Assembly (NCBI RefSeq): GCF_011947195.1
Contig: NZ_JAATVY010000003.1
Span: 248,001 to 312,000 of the forward strand
Length of the DNA stretch: 64,000 bases
DNA from: Planosporangium thailandense
Lineage (GTDB): Bacteria; Actinomycetota; Actinomycetes; Mycobacteriales; Micromonosporaceae
Reading direction: 5' to 3'
Positions 60,251-64,000 of the stretch are shown here, in pieces. Each line of letters opens with the position of its first letter. The first letter of the stretch is position 1. The position numbers were made by a program, and so were the translations under genes. Below the pieces are notes generated by a model. That model ran no database searches, was not told where the DNA came from, and was given only the letters and a program-made list of their open reading frames with translations.

Positions 60251-60613
60251 GTGATGGCGGAGCTGGTCGAGAAGGCGACCCGGGTGCCCGTGCCCGGTGG
60301 GAAGGTCATCGACGAGTACATCGGTCGGGTCAACACCGGCGAGGAAGCGGTGTCGATCGCGCACATGGTCGCGCCGGCCGGCTGGACGGAGCCGTTCCAG
60401 ACCCCGGAGTTCGACGAGTACACGCTGGTCCTGCGCGGCCGGGTCACCGTGGAGACGCCGAACGGCGTCATCGAGGTCCGCGCCGGCCAGGCCGTGGTGA
60501 CCCGGGCCGGCGAACGCATCCGGTACGCGACGCCGGCGGACGAGGGCGCCGAGTACGTGGCGGTGTGCCGGCCGGCGTTCGGCCCCGACCTGGCGCACCG
60601 GGATTCCGACTGA
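60251..60613 (+). CDS. Small cupin-domain protein
   Basis: About 120 residues from GTG 60251 (ATG 60254 is equally good; GGGAGG lies upstream). A single double-stranded beta-helix domain: VAPAGWTEPFQTPEFDEYTLVLRGRVTVE, then GQAVVTRAGERIRYATP. The metal-binding histidines of the first cupin motif are mostly absent (PFQTPEFDE in place of G-x5-H-x-H-x3,4-E), so it may be a metal-free or sugar-binding cupin. Function unknown. Confidence 0.75.
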   Translation: MMAELVEKATRVPVPGGKVIDEYIGRVNTGEEAVSIAHMVAPAGWTEPFQTPEFDEYTLVLRGRVTVETPNGVIEVRAGQAVVTRAGERIRYATPADEGAEYVAVCRPAFGPDLAHRDSD

Positions 60614-60888
60614 TTCGCCTCACTGTTGAACCCTGTCTCGACGGGGCATTTCGGGTGAACAAAATCGGGCTTGATGCGTAGTGGCTGCCCGCAACTGGCT
60701 GTGGACATCTATAAATCTCAAGATTTAAGATCGTCTAGCTCGAAGCGCCGCAGCCAGGCCCCTCGATCCGCCGATGCGCCCCGATTCCTCTGGGCCGACA
60801 GGCGCGAGCGCTGCTGGTGTAGCGGAGTCCTGTACAGGAGGGCATCGGTTCGACGACGCCACGGAGCGCCGTCTCGATTGGAGAGTGC
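60614..60888. other. AT-richer spacer before the PIG-L gene
   Basis: 275 bp without a gene and clearly less GC-rich than the rest of the window. It holds the dyad TAAATCT-CA-AGATTTA (60712–60727), the most AT-rich palindrome seen, which may be a terminator or an operator. The base shift suggests transferred DNA. Confidence 0.5.
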
Positions 60889-62880
60889 GTGCATATCACG
60901 ATGCGTAAGGCCCGTCGAGTGTGCGTCTGGACGATAGCGGTCGCCGTCATGGCGTCGTCGACCACTGTTGCTACCACGGCCGCCCATGCGGCAGTGAGCC
61001 CCTGTGAAGCCATGCAGGTTGTCGCGCACGAAGATGACGACCTGCTGTTTATGAATCCCGACATCTACAACCAGATCAATGCTGGTAAGTGCAGCGTGAC
61101 GGTCTTCGTGACGGACGGCAGGGGTGAACCGACGATACGGAACCGGCAGCGGGGCATCCAAGATGCCTACCGTCTGATGGCCAATGTGTCCGACCTCAAC
61201 AATCAGGACGAGTGGACCGGACGGTTGCTCACCTTCGGCGGCAAGCAGGTCGAAGAGTACGTCCTGCGTGATCGTCCGAACGTGAAGCTCGTCTTCATGA
61301 ACCTCGCGGACAACGCCCCGGCCTCAGGTGACGTGTCGATCCGCAGCCTCTGGGAGTCCGGCACCGCGGTCACCACGACGGGAATTCCCTGTCAGGACGA
61401 AAGTGGTTCCTCCTCCTGCCAATCCCTGGTACAGCAGCGCTTCACGTACAACCATGACGGGCTGCTGCAGACGCTCGCAGCCGTCATGGGCTACTACGGC
61501 CCCACGACCATTCGGCTGCAGGACACCGTGCCGGCGGATCCGAATCGTGGCTACATCGAAGACCATCAGGACCACGTGGCCACAGCGAAGTTCGCCGAGG
61601 CGGCCACTCGTCGGTACGGTGACGCCTCCGGCACACGCGCCAACCTGGTGTACTACCGCGATTACAACATTCAGAACGTGCCCGAGAACCTTGTCAGCTG
61701 GGCGCGTGACGTGAAGCGGAACGCTTTCCTCAACCAGTACATGCCGCTCAATCCACCTGCTCAGGCCTACGTCAACTCCGGATGGACCGAACGGATGTAC
61801 TACCGCTGGGCGCGCGGCACTTCGTGGGTGGGGCGTAACGCCGACGGTCGGATACAGGTGTTCGCGGTGCGGGACGGCGAGGTGTTCACCTGATGGCAGA
61901 CGACATCGGGAGGATGGTCCGGTCCACAGTCGCTCGGGTACTACGGAGGGGGTGTTTACCCCGCGATCAGCGTGGTCAACAACGCTGACGGACGGATGCA
62001 AATCTTCGCCCACAGCTACGACCACCGGATCGTCACCAAGTACCAGACGAGCCCGAACGGCGTGTGGACCAGTGGCTGGACCAATCTCGGCAACCCCAAC
62101 GACCAAGTGGGCAATCCGGAACAGGCTGGTACCCCCATCGTGACCACGAACGCCGACGGACGAATCCAGATCTTCATCAAGAACGGCGGCGGCGGGATGA
62201 GCAGCGCCTGGCAAACCTCGCCCAACGGTACGTTCACCCCCTGGCACGACTTCGGCGGTACCGGAATACAGGACCCGGTCGCCGCGATCGTCAACAAGGG
62301 CCGGATCGAGATCTTTGCCAGCTCCGTTCCCGACCCGAGGAACAACGCGAACCAGGGAACGATCTTGCACTGGTTCCAGCACAGCCCCAACGACGTCCTC
62401 GTGTACGACAACACGTTCCCGACGGACACCCCAGCCAGTCCTCCGGCGGTTGCGGCCAACGCGGATGGTCGGCTCGAAGTGCACTACCGGAAGACCGACA
62501 GCAGCGTCGGGGTGATCGTCCAGGACGTCCCGGACGGCGGCTGGCGCAAGACTCCGACGAACATCGGTGGCCAGGGCGGCGTAGGCGAGCCGACGCTCTT
62601 CACAGCTGGGGTGGAGACCCGCCTCAACGACGTACGGATCTTCGCCTTCACCCGCAACGGTGGAGGCGGGGTGAGCATGACCCGGCAAACCGGGTCGAAC
62701 CAGCCGTACGGTGGTTGGCAGGATCTCGGCGGCGCCATAGTCGACTATCCCGCGGTTGAGCAGGAGTCCAGCGGGCTGCTCGACCTGTTCGCCGTCGGCT
62801 TGGACGGCAAGTTGTACATCAACAAGCAGGTTTCCGCCTCCACCACCGCGAGCTTCGGCGGCTGGAAGCTGGTGGGGTAG
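60889..62880 (+). pseudogene. Secreted PIG-L deacetylase–beta-propeller protein split by one in-frame TGA
   Basis: One continuous frame of 664 codons broken only by TGA at 61891–61893. The first part (334 residues from GTG 60889; ATG 60901 is the alternative start) has a signal peptide (CVWTIAVAVMASS…AHAAV), then a PIG-L domain with the metal motif AHEDDDLLF (46–54) and DHQDH (225–229); it should remove an N-acetyl group from a sugar. The part after the stop reads WQTTSGGWSGPQSLG, then repeats of NADGRMQIF/NADGRIQIF blades of a lectin-like beta-propeller to 62880. The first blade (NADGRIQVFAVRDGEVFT) starts before the stop. ORF 61972–62880 is the remainder. Either a recent nonsense mutation or UGA readthrough; codons show no decay. 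Confidence 0.8.
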
Positions 62881-62922
62881 CCGGCTTTCGGCCGGTCCGC
62901 CCCGCGGGTGGCCTCGCCCCCG

Positions 62923-63750
62923 TCAACCTCGGGGGCGAGGCCTCCAGCGGGTCACGTCGACGGCGGCGGTGACCGTCACCGGCCCCGCGATGAGCCGCGC
63001 GAGCCGCTCCGGCTCGGTGTGCCAGGCGCTGGGCCCCATCGCGATGGCGGCCTGCGCCTCCGCCGCCGACAGCCGCAACTGCCAGCGGCACCGCCGCTCG
63101 TCGACGCGGACGAACCACGGATCCAGCGTGGCCGACAGCCGCTCAGATTTGGCCGGGTCCACCCGTACCAGGTCCAGCGCGTCGACCAGCTCGCCGAGGT
63201 GCTCGGGCGCCGGCGTGGCGACGACCAGGACGCCGTCGGGGCGCAGGATGCGATGGAACTCCAGCCCGGAGCGCGGCGCGAACACATCGAGGACGGCGTC
63301 GGCCACGGCGTCGGCCACGGGCAGGCCCCGCCAGGCGTCGGCGCGTACCGCGCCCAGCCGCGGGTGCGCCCGTGCGGCGCGGCGCAGCGCGGGTTTCGAC
63401 ACGTCGACGGCCAGGCCGAGGTCCCCGGGGCGGGCATCGAGCACCTCGGCCAGGTGCTGGCCGGTGCCGGCGCCGACGTCCACCACCAGCCCGGGCGGCC
63501 GCTCGGCGAGCGACGCGACGAGCGCGTCCGTCAGTACCCGGAAATGCCCCGCCGCGAGCAGCGCCTGACGTGCGGAGATCATGTCGGGGGTGTCGCCGGG
63601 ATGGGTCACCCGCCCGCCGCTCAGGTCGACGTAGCCCTGCCGGGCGATGTCGAAGTTGTGCCCGTTGGCGCAACGCAGCGCGGCCGGGGTCGCCTCCAGC
63701 GCCGCCTTGCACACCGGGCAGCACAGGTACTCGACGAGGTCTGCGCGCAC
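62923..63750 (-). CDS. 23S rRNA guanine-N1 methyltransferase, RlmA/TlrB-like
   Basis: 275 residues from GTG 63750. The N-terminal zinc knuckle is CPVCKAALEATPAALRCANGHNFD (Cys-x2-Cys…Cys-x3-His). QGYVDLSGG and GDTPDMISARQALLAAGHF follow as in RlmA. The S-adenosylmethionine site is VVDVGAGTGQHLAEVLDA. Family members methylate G745 (RlmA-I) or G748 (RlmA-II/TlrB); the latter gives macrolide resistance. Which base is modified cannot be told from sequence by eye. It is divergent from the adenosine deaminase gene, 28 bp apart. Confidence 0.88.
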   Translation of the reverse strand: MRADLVEYLCCPVCKAALEATPAALRCANGHNFDIARQGYVDLSGGRVTHPGDTPDMISARQALLAAGHFRVLTDALVASLAERPPGLVVDVGAGTGQHLAEVLDARPGDLGLAVDVSKPALRRAARAHPRLGAVRADAWRGLPVADAVADAVLDVFAPRSGLEFHRILRPDGVLVVATPAPEHLGELVDALDLVRVDPAKSERLSATLDPWFVRVDERRCRWQLRLSAAEAQAAIAMGPSAWHTEPERLARLIAGPVTVTAAVDVTRWRPRPRG

Positions 63751-63778
63751 CCGACCATCATGGCCTTAAGGTCGAGGA

Positions 63779-64000
63779 ATGCCTGCACCCACCTACGAAG
63801 AGATCCGGCTCGCTCCCAAAGTCCTGCTGCACGACCACCTGGACGGCGGCCTACGCCCGGAGACGATCATCGAGCTGGCCGACGCCGTCGGACACCCGTT
63901 GCCCAGCACCGACGCGGGTGAGCTCGGGAAATGGTTCGCGCAGGCGGCCGATTCGGGATCGCTTGAGCGCTACCTGGAGACGTTCACGCACACGGTCGCG
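63779..64000 (+). CDS. add: Adenosine deaminase (5' part, cut by window end)
   Basis: First 74 codons from ATG 63779, with CGAGG a few bases upstream. The metal motif H-x-H is in [20 protein letters not shown], the hallmark of adenosine/AMP deaminases, and the following [13 protein letters not shown] fits the family. It turns imported adenosine to inosine, so it belongs functionally with the nucleoside transporter and cytidine deaminase upstream. The rest lies outside the window. Confidence 0.9.
   Translation, partial: MPAPTYEEIRLAPKVLLHDHLDGGLRPETIIELADAVGHPLPSTDAGELGKWFAQAADSGSLERYLETFTHTVA

Overview
The DNA is very GC-rich, with frequent GTG and TTG starts and genes packed in short translationally coupled operons. 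A bacterial protein O-mannosyltransferase next to rsmI, the order metG–tatD–rsmA–ispE–ABC-F, the order tRNA-Gln–glmU–prs–rplY–pth, and an SCO4848-type membrane protein all point to a chromosomal segment of an actinomycete. The Micromonosporaceae are most likely; the genus cannot be fixed from what is visible.

Layout. 1–9.4 kb: small stress, transport and regulation units: a secreted trypsin-like protease, a MarR–MFS pair, a KhtTU-like potassium/proton antiporter, a STAS protein, and a TetR gene divergent from a quinone oxidoreductase–Ohr pair. 9.3–22.3 kb: housekeeping block with protein mannosyltransferase, rsmI, a large disordered membrane-anchored protein, metG, an unknown 407-residue protein, tatD, rsmA, ispE, an ABC-F ATPase and a DUF4383 membrane protein. 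22.3–28.5 kb: acyl-CoA desaturase with its own TetR regulator, a class C beta-lactamase-fold hydrolase with a partner of unknown function, a cell-surface anchored protein, and a DNA-binding protein with an endonuclease-like C-terminus beside tRNA-Gln(UUG). 28.9–36.1 kb: glmU, prs, rplY, pth, then the sulfate-activation genes cysQ–cysD–cysN. 36.1–42.5 kb: a cell-envelope sugar region with a GT-C type membrane protein, a polyprenyl-phosphate sugar transferase (GT2), an SDR, a GMC-type FAD oxidoreductase and galE. 42.5–46.7 kb: CBS/CorC protein, trpS, a 2H phosphoesterase, a YihY/BrkB membrane protein and a small acidic protein. 46.7–53.2 kb: maltose/maltodextrin operon malE–malF–malG–GH13 under a LacI-family regulator. 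54.1–60.2 kb: nucleoside ABC transporter (BMP lipoprotein, double ATPase, two permeases) with cytidine deaminase; adenosine deaminase starts at the right edge. Between them lie a cupin, a secreted PIG-L deacetylase/beta-propeller gene broken by one in-frame TGA, and an rRNA methyltransferase.

The most distinctive feature is a set of long, near-perfect intergenic palindromes with 12–24 bp arms. Several are bounded by GATC and some contain stop or start codons of the adjacent genes. Two of them lie directly after the substrate-binding-protein gene inside the two ABC-transporter operons, which suggests a role in mRNA stability or differential expression. The best candidate for an undescribed biochemical system is the GT2–SDR–GMC oxidoreductase cassette. 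It could redox-epimerise a polyprenyl-phosphate-linked sugar, in the manner of DprE1/DprE2 but with unrelated oxidase chemistry; this is inference. All functions rest on recognition of motifs and gene order by eye; no database search was run.
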